Assembly: GCA_947311265.1 (NCBI GenBank) | Contig: CAMZKQ010000053.1 | Span: 1-14,160, forward strand | DNA length: 14,160 nt | Direction: 5' to 3' | From: an uncultured Chlorobiota bacterium | GTDB taxonomy: Bacteria > Bacteroidota > Bacteroidia > Bacteroidales > JAADGE01 | The notes under the pieces: generated by a model | The model's input: only the letters and a program-made list of their open reading frames with translations | What the model was told of the DNA's origin: nothing | Databases searched by the model: none | In this document: in pieces, positions 1 through 6,926 of the stretch | How positions within the stretch are numbered: the first letter of the stretch is position 1 | Layout: each line of letters starts with the position of its first letter | Translations under genes and position numbers: made by a program

Positions 1-1382
1 CCTCTATCTACACCGTATTGTGCCATGATTAAATCATACACTGTGGTGTAGGTAACTTTTTTTCCATCAACTGTGGTGAGGTGCTTTACTGGTACGCCTC
101 GCTCTGCATCTAGGCCTAGTGCAAATTCGGTAAATTGTACATTTATAACTTCGTCTTTATTGTCCAGTAAAGTAAGTAGTGGGTCGTAAGTTTTTTTGGT
201 TTCTGGGTCTTCGTATTTCATGTTCCAGTTGCCGTCCTTAGCGTCCCAGCGGTGTCCTGTACTTCCTCCCGGGCAAACAAATTCGCCTGTATTTGCATCA
301 ATATTAAGGAATTTCCAATCCTTATTTTCAATATCTTTATATTTTTCGATACTTCCTGCACGTACCATTTTTCCAGCTGTCCATTTTCCGTTTTCTTCTA
401 CTAATTCTACTAGGAATGGGCTGTCGGTGTATTTTTTTGTATAGTCTATAAAGTAAGGGGTTTGTTTTTCGTAATGATATTCTTTTAGAATAATGTGAGT
501 TACTGCCATCCAAAAAGCACCATCTTGTCCTGCATTTATTGGCATCCACTCATCAGCATATTTTGCAACGGCATTAAAGTCGGGAGCAAAAACTACGGTT
601 TTAGTACCGTTATGGCGAGATTCTGAAAAGAAGTGAACGTCTGGCGTTCTGGTCATTGCCATGTTTGAGCCTACGGCTGCAATAAATTTTGCATTGTACC
701 AGTCTGCACTTTCGGCAACGTCGGTTTGCTCGCCCCATATTTCTGGAAAAGCATTTGGTAAATCGCAATACCAATCGTAAAAGCTAAGGTTGATACCGCC
801 CATAAGTTGCAAAAACCGTGAGCCAGCGGCATAGCTAATCATTGACATTGCAGGGATTGGGGAGAAACCAGTTATTCTATCGGGCCCATATTTATTAACC
901 GTAGAAATGTTTGAAGCTGCAATTAGTTCAAGAGCAATATCCCAGTGTACACGACGAAAGCCCCCTTTGCCTCTTGCTTTTTGGTAGCGTTCTCTTTTTA
1001 CAGGGTCGTTTTGGATATTTTCCCAAGCTTGCACTGCATTGCCGTTGGCTTTTCTTTTTTCTTCCAAAAACATATCCAACAAAGCACCACGCATAAGTGG
1101 GTATTTTACTCTAATGGGGCTATACAGGTACCACGAAAATGAGATTCCTCTTTGGCAACCTCGTGGTTCGTAGGCTGGTGGTGAGCTTTCGAGTTCGGGG
1201 TAATCAATGGCTTGGGTTTCCCAAACAACGATACCGTCCTTTACATGAATATTCCAACTACAGCTACCTGTACAGTTTACGCCGTGCGTACTTCGTACTA
1301 CTTTATCATGCTGATGCCTGTTTTTATAAAATTCTTCCCACTCACGAGTTTTGGGTGATACTATATCTTTAATCCAGCTCAT
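1..1382 (-). CDS. narG: Respiratory nitrate reductase alpha subunit NarG, N-terminal 460 codons (3' end outside window)
   Basis: Catalytic molybdenum subunit of the cytoplasm-facing membrane nitrate reductase, which reduces nitrate to nitrite with electrons passed through NarH. The frame is open from an ATG at 1382 to the window edge. The [4Fe-4S] FS0 motif is His33, Cys37, Cys41, Cys76, with exactly the E. coli NarG spacing (49/53/57/92). The stretch SFYDWYCDLP (residues 200-209) carries Asp207, equivalent to the Mo-ligating Asp222 of E. coli. Further family blocks are RSTHGVNCTGSCSW (30-43), GFSPIPAMSM (172-181) and GEQTDVAESADWYN. No Tat signal is visible at the short N-terminus. It lies 65 bp downstream of the cytochrome c gene, so the two are probably co-transcribed; narH would be expected beyond the left edge. 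Nitrite oxidoreductase NxrA belongs to the same family, but nothing here favours that role. Identification is very secure. Confidence 0.97.
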   Translation of the reverse strand, partial: MSWIKDIVSPKTREWEEFYKNRHQHDKVVRSTHGVNCTGSCSWNIHVKDGIVVWETQAIDYPELESSPPAYEPRGCQRGISFSWYLYSPIRVKYPLMRGALLDMFLEEKRKANGNAVQAWENIQNDPVKRERYQKARGKGGFRRVHWDIALELIAASNISTVNKYGPDRITGFSPIPAMSMISYAAGSRFLQLMGGINLSFYDWYCDLPNAFPEIWGEQTDVAESADWYNAKFIAAVGSNMAMTRTPDVHFFSESRHNGTKTVVFAPDFNAVAKYADEWMPINAGQDGAFWMAVTHIILKEYHYEKQTPYFIDYTKKYTDSPFLVELVEENGKWTAGKMVRAGSIEKYKDIENKDWKFLNIDANTGEFVCPGGSTGHRWDAKDGNWNMKYEDPETKKTYDPLLTLLDNKDEVINVQFTEFALGLDAERGVPVKHLTTVDGKKVTYTTVYDLIMAQYGVDR

Positions 1383-1447
1383 TGTATGTGATGTTTATTT
1401 GTTTATTTTTTCAATTTTAGCACCTTATATAATGTAGGTGTTCTTTT

Positions 1448-2236
1448 TTATTTTTGACGGTCGTAAATAGCTTTGTTTACGGTTTCTTTTTTTCGTTTCC
1501 TCCAAATTATAGTGATGGCAATCATAAATAAAATAAAAAGTATTGCCCCGCCAATTGGAAAGCCTAAGCATGGCATTGGTTCTTCTTTATCGACAGCTGC
1601 TTTTTTAAGAAAAGCAGTAAGGTCTGCAATTTCGGTATTGCTTAGCTTTTTGTCTTGGTAAGCGGCTTTCATTGCAGGAAATGGGAGGGAGTTCATAATT
1701 GCACCTACTGCTGCCCCCGATTTGGTAAGGTCTTTGGCTAGCGTGCCACCAGGGAATGCACCTGCCGAGTGGCAAGCGTTGCAAGCAGCACCGCCGGTAT
1801 TAAAACTTACCGAACCATCAAAAAGTTTTGCTCCATTTTCGGCATTACCAGTAGGTGCAGGTGGTGGGGCAATTATATTTTTCTTTTTTTCTGTGGTGTT
1901 AGCCGAGGATAGTGATTTTACGTGTGTAAAAATGGCGGTAATATCTGCATCTGGCATATCAAAAGCCATCATTGGCATTTTGCCAAACTCATCAAAGATT
2001 GCTTTTGCGGCTTTGTCGCCACTGGCAATGAGTGCGGTAGAGTTTTTGGTGAAGTTTATAAGCCATTCTTGCGAATGTTTTGCATTTATGCCTTTTAAAT
2101 CAGGACCAACTAATTTTCCTCCGCCAATATTGTGGCAGGACTTGCATTTGGTGTCAAATAATGCTTTTCCGTCTTGTGCGGTTGTAATTGTTGAAACAAA
2201 CAATAAGAACATAAATAAAAAGGTACTTAATTTCAT
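1448..2236 (-). CDS. Membrane-anchored di-haem cytochrome c, upstream of narG
   Basis: A 262-residue electron carrier predicted to sit on the periplasmic side of the inner membrane. Residues 1-20 form a signal peptide (hydrophobic core FLFMFLLFV, likely cleavage TTA|QDG). Two class I cytochrome domains follow. The first has haem motif CKSCH (Cys31, Cys34, His35), with candidate Met ligands in KMPMMAFDM (87-94). The second has CNACH (Cys152, Cys155, His156), with Met ligand candidates at 181 and 189. A Pro-rich linker (APPPAPTG, 123-130) joins them. A C-terminal transmembrane segment (about 226-245) is followed by RKRKK, which should keep the tail in the cytoplasm. It precedes narG in the same direction. 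By analogy with the di-haem NarC encoded ahead of narGHJI in Thermus, it may take part in electron delivery to or from the nitrate reductase; that role is inference. Confidence 0.9.
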   Translation of the reverse strand: MKLSTFLFMFLLFVSTITTAQDGKALFDTKCKSCHNIGGGKLVGPDLKGINAKHSQEWLINFTKNSTALIASGDKAAKAIFDEFGKMPMMAFDMPDADITAIFTHVKSLSSANTTEKKKNIIAPPPAPTGNAENGAKLFDGSVSFNTGGAACNACHSAGAFPGGTLAKDLTKSGAAVGAIMNSLPFPAMKAAYQDKKLSNTEIADLTAFLKKAAVDKEEPMPCLGFPIGGAILFILFMIAITIIWRKRKKETVNKAIYDRQK

Positions 2237-2275
2237 AAAACGAAGTTTAAAAGTGTCTGATTTTCTAATTCGGTG

Positions 2276-2283
2276 TAAAATTA
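2276..2283 (-). promoter_or_regulatory. Candidate -7 element for the cytochrome c-narG unit
   Basis: On the minus strand the octamer reads TAATTTTA, one mismatch from the Bacteroidetes -7 consensus TAnnTTTG. It lies about 40 bp upstream of the cytochrome start codon. The palindrome at 2300-2313 is centred about 27 bp further upstream, roughly where a class II activator would touch RNA polymerase. In this AT-rich DNA a single near-match can occur by chance, so the assignment is tentative. Confidence 0.35.
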
Positions 2284-2297
2284 TAAAAAAAAAATAA

Positions 2298-2315
2298 ATA
2301 TGATTGAAATCATAT
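2298..2315. promoter_or_regulatory. FNR-box-like palindrome in front of the cytochrome c gene
   Basis: The sequence ATATGATTGAAATCATAT is a perfect 8+8 bp inverted repeat around a 2-bp centre. In FNR-box terms the core is ATGAT-TGAA-ATCAT at 2300-2313, against the classical TTGAT-N4-ATCAA. It is 64 bp upstream of the cytochrome start codon and shares both half-sites with the palindrome at 2442-2455. The gene for an FNR-like protein is next door, so it is the obvious candidate binder. Confidence 0.72.
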
Positions 2316-2441
2316 ATTTTTTTTTCAAGAAGAGCTTATTTGTAATCATTTTAAATAGCTTTTTTGTTACTGTATGCTAGTTGTATTGTTATTATTTTAA
2401 TATTTTTCAGAAATATGTTATAAAGCATAAATTTTTTATAT

Positions 2442-2455
2442 ATGATTTTAATCAT
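2442..2455. promoter_or_regulatory. FNR-box-like palindrome in front of the FNR-like regulator gene
   Basis: ATGAT-TTTA-ATCAT is a perfect inverted repeat with the same half-sites and N4 spacing as the site at 2300-2313. Its centre lies about 67 bp upstream of the regulator's start codon and about 47 bp upstream of the transcription start predicted from the -7 element at 2485-2492. This suggests autoregulation of the regulator. Confidence 0.7.
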
Positions 2456-2460
2456 GTTTA

Positions 2461-2492
2461 TTTGTGGGTTTCTACTTTTTTTCGCACCTTTG
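2461..2492 (+). promoter_or_regulatory. Candidate Bacteroidetes-type promoter of the FNR-like gene
   Basis: A -33 element TTTG at 2461-2464 and a -7 element CACCTTTG at 2485-2492 (consensus TAnnTTTG, one mismatch) are separated by 20 bp, within the usual range for this phylum. The predicted start is near 2496, giving a leader of about 20 nt before the ATG at 2516. The palindrome at 2442-2455 lies just upstream. Confidence 0.5.
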
Positions 2493-2515
2493 TATTCTCA
2501 AAAACTATAGTATAG

Positions 2516-3211
2516 ATGGTTAAAATAAAATCAGCAAGAAATTGCATCACTTGCCAAAGGGGGGAGTGCTTTATAAATAAGCACAGTTCTGAGGATTGGA
2601 AAAGTTTTTTTACAAAGAACAAGGTAACTTATAAAGTCTTGGCAGGAGAAAAAATATTTTCTAAGGGTGATAAAGTACAAGGGGCATATACGGTTTATTC
2701 TGGCTATATAAAGGTGTACGACTCTTTGGGGAAGTCCGAGCAAATTGTAGATTTAATTAGCAAGGAGCAAATTTTGGGATTGCGTTCTTTGAGTAGTGCT
2801 ACCGAAGAGTACCTGGTTACAGCGGAAGCCTTATCGGATTGCGAAATTACATTTTTTACTGCAGATATTTTACGCTTAGCCATTGAGTCGAACAAAAAGC
2901 TCGCTTTTTATATTATTGATTTACTGACTTCAAAGTTGCGAAAATCGGAGAAAATGCGTCAGTATTTTCAGAAAGTTAGTGCTAAGGATAAAGTTATTTC
3001 GGCTTTGCGAGATATTATTTTAATATTTGGTACTACAGCAGTTGATGATACCGTATTAAATTTTTCGCCTTCCCGTAAGGATATTGCCGCACTTGCTTGT
3101 ACGACTTACGAAACTGTCATTCGGGTGCTTAGCGATTTGGACAAACTCGGAGTTTTACAGATAATAGGAAAGGAATTTAAAATTTTGGACAAAGCTTTTT
3201 TTCTAGATTAA
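2516..3211 (+). CDS. Crp/Fnr-family transcription regulator with FNR-like iron-sulphur cysteines
   Basis: A 231-residue DNA-binding regulator, probably an oxygen sensor. The N-terminus has Cys10, Cys13 and Cys18. A fourth, Cys109, lies in SDCEITFF, which aligns with the Cys122 region of E. coli FNR (MVCEIPFE). These four match the FNR [4Fe-4S] ligand pattern, except that the second gap is four residues rather than five. The cyclic-nucleotide-type beta-roll spans about 38-115, a long dimerisation helix about 118-150, and a winged helix-turn-helix about 185-225. Its recognition helix TTYETVIRVL keeps the Glu (199) and Arg (203) of FNR, but has Ile202 where FNR has Ser212. It is divergent from the cytochrome-narG genes and flanked by FNR-like palindromes, so it probably controls nitrate respiration and itself. 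Haem- or NO-responding relatives in this family remain possible. Confidence 0.92.
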   Translation: MVKIKSARNCITCQRGECFINKHSSEDWKSFFTKNKVTYKVLAGEKIFSKGDKVQGAYTVYSGYIKVYDSLGKSEQIVDLISKEQILGLRSLSSATEEYLVTAEALSDCEITFFTADILRLAIESNKKLAFYIIDLLTSKLRKSEKMRQYFQKVSAKDKVISALRDIILIFGTTAVDDTVLNFSPSRKDIAALACTTYETVIRVLSDLDKLGVLQIIGKEFKILDKAFFLD

Positions 3212-3221
3212 AAAGGCTAGT

Positions 3222-5129
3222 CTATTCTTGGTCTTGAAAGAGGGCTTTCATTTGTAGCAGAAGTGCATTTGCCCGGATTGGTTTTTCGGCGTAGCCATCG
3301 CAGCCCACTTCTTTAGCTTTGTTTTTATCGTTATCCATAGCGTATGCAGATTGTATAATGATTGGGATTTTAGGGGCTAATTTTTTTATTCTTGAGGTGG
3401 CTTCAATTCCGTCCATTATTGGCATTCGGATATCCATTAAAATAATATCGAACAGTTCGCCATTGGCGATTTTATCTACAGCCTGCTTTCCATTTTTGCA
3501 CCAAGTAAGCTCGGCTTTTGTTTCTCGCAAAACTTCTTGGAGGAAGAGGAAATTCATCTCCTCGTCGTCGGTAATCATTATTTTTTTATTGGGCCAAAAA
3601 TAAGCATTTTCTGCCACATCTTTCTTTTCGATTTTTTTATCTCGGGTTGCTTTGTTCTCTTTTATGGCTTCTGCCGGGATAGTAAAGAAGAAGGTAGTAC
3701 CTTTATTTTCTACGGATTTTAGCCAGATTTTCCCGCCTAAAATTTCAGAGAGGCTTTTAGAAATTGATAGCCCTAAACCTGTGCCACCATAGAGTTTGGT
3801 TTTTCCGGCAGGGATTTTTAAAAAGCGGTCGAAAACAAATTTGATTTTATCTTTCTGGATACCTAGCCCTGTGTCTTGTACAAAAAATTCGAGGTAATCA
3901 ACTTTCTCAATGGTTCTGAAATTATAGCCAAAGGTAATTGCCCCACTTTCGGTAAATTTTATGGCATTACCCAACAAATTTGTTAAAATTTGATTTATTC
4001 TGTAGGGGTCGGTATGTATTCCAAAATCAGGTTTTTTGTCCGACTTTGAAACAATTAGTTTGATATGTTGTTTGCCTTGCCGAGCTTTGTGGGTTTCAAA
4101 GGAGAGTTTTAAATCATCGAGCATTTTGTTTATATAACAGGCTGATTTTACAATTTTAATGCCTCCGGCTTCAATTTTAGAAACTTCGATAATGTCCTCA
4201 ATTAGTTTTAGTAATTGTTGGGCGTTGGAGTTTACTTGGTCTATGTAAAGTTTTTTTTTGTCGGTGGCTAAACCGTCTATAGAGAGTAGCTGTGAAAAGC
4301 CAACGATGGCATTCATTGGGGTACGAATTTCGTGCGACATGTTGGATAAAAACGAAGTTTTTAACTGGTCTGCTCGCTCTGCTTTTTGCTTGGCTGCTCG
4401 TAGTTCTTTTTCTTTTTCTTTTCGATGGCTAATATCTACAATTACTCCTATGATACCTATTACATCTCCATCTTTGGCATAGTAGGGCGATTTTATTACA
4501 ATGATGTTTTTTCCCCCTCTGTCGGAGAAAACGGCACGCCCTTCGTGCTTTATGGGGGTTAGATTTTCAAGTACTTTTCTATCTAAATCTTCATAGATAT
4601 AGGCGCGTTTTGCGGTAATAAAATCGCCTGATTTTTTGCCTATAATATTGTCGGAATCAATGCCTATATGTTCTGCAAAAGCAGTATTACAAGCAATAAA
4701 TTCGCTGTTTCTATTTTTTATAAATACAGGAGTGCCAATCATATTAATCAGCTGCATTTCTTGTTTTAACTGGTTTGCTTTTTTTCTGATACAATTGCTG
4801 TCTTGCTGGAGTAGTGTTAAAAGAGAACTGAGTTCAAAAGAATCGGCTTTTTGGGAGAGGAAATAAGATGCCCCTGCCATTTTTGCCATTGTTTTTTCTT
4901 TATCGGTGTCGGTAGGGCTGGTTACTGCAACAATAAATAGTTCGGGGTTTTGAATTTTTATGAGTTGAAAAAAGTCCGAAATAATAATTTTTAGGCTTGC
5001 AAAAAAAACATTGGCTGATAACAGGTTAAGGTCTTCAAGTAAATTTTCTTTTGCAGGCGTTATTTTAAAATTAGCTTTTTTTGCTATTTCGTGGAAGTGC
5101 TTTGGTATGTCTGCGGAAATAATTTTCAC
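3222..5129 (-). CDS. Soluble hybrid histidine kinase: pseudo-receiver, PAS, HisKA, HATPase, receiver
   Basis: A 635-residue sensor kinase without membrane segments, so cytoplasmic. Residues 1-110 have a receiver-like pattern (FIVAVTSP and GASYFLSQKA resemble beta4-beta5), but the phospho-acceptor position appears to be Ser45 instead of Asp. A PAS domain follows (about 122-235). HisKA carries the phospho-accepting His266 in NMSHEIRTPMNAI. HATPase_c has Asn388 (N box), DTGLGI (419-424) and GGTGLGLS (448-455). The C-terminal receiver is complete: Asp521/Asp522, phospho-acceptor Asp566 in DIILMDIRMP, and Lys616. It is the last gene of a four-gene run, 42 bp after the stand-alone receiver gene. 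It ends only 10 bp from the convergent FNR-like gene. The likely route is His266 to Asp566 and, possibly through a phosphotransfer protein encoded elsewhere, on to the operon's other receivers. The signal sensed by PAS is not deducible. Confidence 0.93.
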   Translation of the reverse strand: MKIISADIPKHFHEIAKKANFKITPAKENLLEDLNLLSANVFFASLKIIISDFFQLIKIQNPELFIVAVTSPTDTDKEKTMAKMAGASYFLSQKADSFELSSLLTLLQQDSNCIRKKANQLKQEMQLINMIGTPVFIKNRNSEFIACNTAFAEHIGIDSDNIIGKKSGDFITAKRAYIYEDLDRKVLENLTPIKHEGRAVFSDRGGKNIIVIKSPYYAKDGDVIGIIGVIVDISHRKEKEKELRAAKQKAERADQLKTSFLSNMSHEIRTPMNAIVGFSQLLSIDGLATDKKKLYIDQVNSNAQQLLKLIEDIIEVSKIEAGGIKIVKSACYINKMLDDLKLSFETHKARQGKQHIKLIVSKSDKKPDFGIHTDPYRINQILTNLLGNAIKFTESGAITFGYNFRTIEKVDYLEFFVQDTGLGIQKDKIKFVFDRFLKIPAGKTKLYGGTGLGLSISKSLSEILGGKIWLKSVENKGTTFFFTIPAEAIKENKATRDKKIEKKDVAENAYFWPNKKIMITDDEEMNFLFLQEVLRETKAELTWCKNGKQAVDKIANGELFDIILMDIRMPIMDGIEATSRIKKLAPKIPIIIQSAYAMDNDKNKAKEVGCDGYAEKPIRANALLLQMKALFQDQE

Positions 5130-5171
5130 TCTTAGTTTTTAATCGTTTTGTAAAAGAGTAGGGCTACTTTT

Positions 5172-5615
5172 CTATTCTAAATTACTTTTAAAATTTAATT
5201 TTTCATCTATAATCTCTGCCAATATTGGTAATAAGCGTTGCAAATCTTCGGGGCTTTTATCTATGTAAAAGGCTGCGCCTTTTTTCTTTAAATCTTCGGC
5301 TGTTTTTTGGTCTTCCTGCCCAGATACTATAATGACTTTGGTGTTTGTATCTTGTTTTACAATTTCTTCGAGTAGTGTGTCGCCAGTTACTGGGGTAAGT
5401 TCGTCGTCGATTATATAATAGTCTAGCAAAACGATATCTGGTTTTTCACTCAATTCGTACCGAGCTTCTTTTAGGCTATAATATGATTTTGAAATAATTT
5501 CAATATTTTCATTGAGATACTTTAACCGTAGTTGGTCGAGTAAATCTGTCATTATATTAGTAAAGATAAAATCATCTTCAACAATAAAAATTATGATTTT
5601 AGTTAGCTTTTTCAT
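5172..5615 (-). CDS. Single-domain response regulator (stand-alone receiver)
   Basis: A 147-residue protein consisting of one receiver domain and no output domain. The acidic pocket is Glu13/Asp14/Asp15 in VEDDF. The phospho-acceptor is Asp65 in DIVLLDYY, the switch residue Ser98 in VIIVSG, and the conserved Lys120 in YIDKS. The loop after Asp65 is several residues longer than usual (YIIDDELTPVTGD). Proteins of this kind shuttle phosphate or act by protein-protein contact. It lies between the antiporter gene (31 bp upstream) and the hybrid kinase gene (42 bp downstream), so the kinase is its probable partner. Whether it regulates the antiporter directly is unknown. Confidence 0.9.
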   Translation of the reverse strand: MKKLTKIIIFIVEDDFIFTNIMTDLLDQLRLKYLNENIEIISKSYYSLKEARYELSEKPDIVLLDYYIIDDELTPVTGDTLLEEIVKQDTNTKVIIVSGQEDQKTAEDLKKKGAAFYIDKSPEDLQRLLPILAEIIDEKLNFKSNLE

Positions 5616-5646
5616 GTTTTTTTAATATGCTAAAACCTTGCCAGTT

Positions 5647-6897
5647 TTATTTTTTCTTAGCTTGTTTTTGTGTTTTTTGTATGAGTTTTTTTAAGCTAAG
5701 CCCTTGGAAAATAATTGAGAAGGCAACTACAAAATAAGTAACAGTGAGTATAATATCTTTTTCAATACCTGTGGATAATGAGAGAGCAAGGGCTATTGAA
5801 ATACCACCTCGTAGCCCGCCCCATGTCATAACTAATGCTGTTTTTGGGGCAAAGTTTAAGCGTTTTCGGAAAAATGTAATGGGTGGAAAAAGTACAGAAT
5901 ATCGAACTATTAAAACTAATGGGATTATTGCAGCACCGAGTAACCAGTATTTCCAATCGAATGGTAATACCATGATTTCCAAACCAATAAGAACAAAAAG
6001 AATGGCATTGAGAATAACATCTGCAATTTCCCAAAACTGGTCTATGTATTTTTCTGTTTCCACAGAAAAGGCTTTGCTTCTGGCTCGGTTGCCTATAAAA
6101 AGTCCTGCTAAAACAACCGCCAATGGTCCTGAAAAATGAAAGGTTTGTGCCAAAACATAACTAACAGCAACTAGTGCAATGGTTATAATCACTTCGGTTT
6201 CGTAATGGTCGATAGATTTTAGCATACGGTAGGCTATCCAACCTGTAACTACGCCAATAGCCAGCCCGCCAAAGACCTCTTTTACAAAAATCATAGAAAT
6301 ATCTGCCATGTGGACTGCCCCGTCAGAGGAGTCTGCAATATGGTAAAGCGAGAGGAATACGACTACCCCTATGCCATCGTTAAAGAGCGATTCGCCTACA
6401 ATTTTAATTTCGAGTTGCTTTGGGGCTTTTGCTTCTTTGAGTATGCCCAGTACGGCAATGGGGTCGGTAGGCGAAATTAATGCCCCAAAAATAAGGCAAT
6501 AAATATAGCTTATTTTAAAGCCAAAAAGGGGCGAAACGTAGTAAAATATCGTCCCGATAAGGAAGGTAGATGTAATAACTCCGAAGGTGGAAATGATGAG
6601 AATTGGCCATTTCTGTTTTTTGAGTTTCTCTAAATCGGTATGTAATGCGCCTGCAAAGAGAAGGAAACTAAGCATTATATCAAGCAAAACTTTCTCAAAA
6701 TCAATGCTTTTAATAAAGCCCTCGCCAACTTGGGCAATGGGGGTGTAGATTTTTCCGGCAATAATAAGCCCTACCGTAAAAACGATGGAAATTAGCATCA
6801 ACCCTATGGTTGACGGCATTTTGAGGAATTTTATATTTATGAAACCGAAAATGGCTGCCAATCCTATGAGTATTGTAAATATTACGAATATATCCAT
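5647..6897 (-). CDS. CPA1-family Na+(K+)/H+ antiporter (NhaP-like)
   Basis: A 416-residue inner-membrane protein with about 12 hydrophobic segments, exchanging monovalent cations for protons. CPA1 hallmarks are present: SPTDPIAV (142-149), GESLFNDGIGVV (168-179) with the Asn173-Asp174 ion-binding pair, and GGLRGGISIALALSL (360-374). The tail after about 403 is short and basic (KKLIQKTQKQAKKK), so no TrkA-N/C regulatory domain is attached. The gene sits between the sigma-54 activator (29 bp upstream) and the stand-alone receiver (31 bp downstream), all on the minus strand. A transporter inside a two-component operon suggests that pH, salt or membrane energisation is the regulated quantity; this is inference. 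The transported cation cannot be read from the sequence. Confidence 0.93.
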   Translation of the reverse strand: MDIFVIFTILIGLAAIFGFINIKFLKMPSTIGLMLISIVFTVGLIIAGKIYTPIAQVGEGFIKSIDFEKVLLDIMLSFLLFAGALHTDLEKLKKQKWPILIISTFGVITSTFLIGTIFYYVSPLFGFKISYIYCLIFGALISPTDPIAVLGILKEAKAPKQLEIKIVGESLFNDGIGVVVFLSLYHIADSSDGAVHMADISMIFVKEVFGGLAIGVVTGWIAYRMLKSIDHYETEVIITIALVAVSYVLAQTFHFSGPLAVVLAGLFIGNRARSKAFSVETEKYIDQFWEIADVILNAILFVLIGLEIMVLPFDWKYWLLGAAIIPLVLIVRYSVLFPPITFFRKRLNFAPKTALVMTWGGLRGGISIALALSLSTGIEKDIILTVTYFVVAFSIIFQGLSLKKLIQKTQKQAKKK

Positions 6898-6926
6898 TGT
6901 ATTATTCTCTTTTTGTATAAATGGTA

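Larger units (their letters stand above)
2237..2515. promoter_or_regulatory. Divergent control region between the cytochrome-narG genes and the FNR-like regulator
   Basis: This 279-bp, very AT-rich spacer holds no open frame of note. It contains two matching ATGAT-N4-ATCAT palindromes (2300-2313 and 2442-2455), each about 60-65 bp from the start codon it faces, and candidate -7 elements for both directions. The arrangement suggests one regulator controlling both divergent units. The A/T runs in the middle (about 2314-2330) could bend the DNA. No RNA gene was recognised. Confidence 0.7.

Noticed and set aside
196..1372. Several short plus-strand frames over the first 1.4 kb
   Set aside because: All lie inside the uninterrupted minus-strand narG frame, whose metal ligands and motifs are clear.
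2130..2150. Sigma-54 promoter-like sequence (TGGCAGGACTTGCA)
   Set aside because: The GG to GC spacing is 8 instead of 10, and it lies inside the cytochrome coding region. No convincing -24/-12 site was found elsewhere.
1722..2297. 191-codon open frame on the plus strand opposite the cytochrome gene
   Set aside because: It is a shadow of the real minus-strand gene: low-complexity composition, no family resemblance, and it overlaps both haem domains in antisense.
3181..3230. Bidirectional intrinsic terminator between the convergent FNR-like and hybrid kinase genes
   Set aside because: AGCTTTTTTT and AAAAAGGCT can pair imperfectly, but the stem is A/T-rich with a bulge and overlaps the coding end, so the evidence is too weak to annotate.
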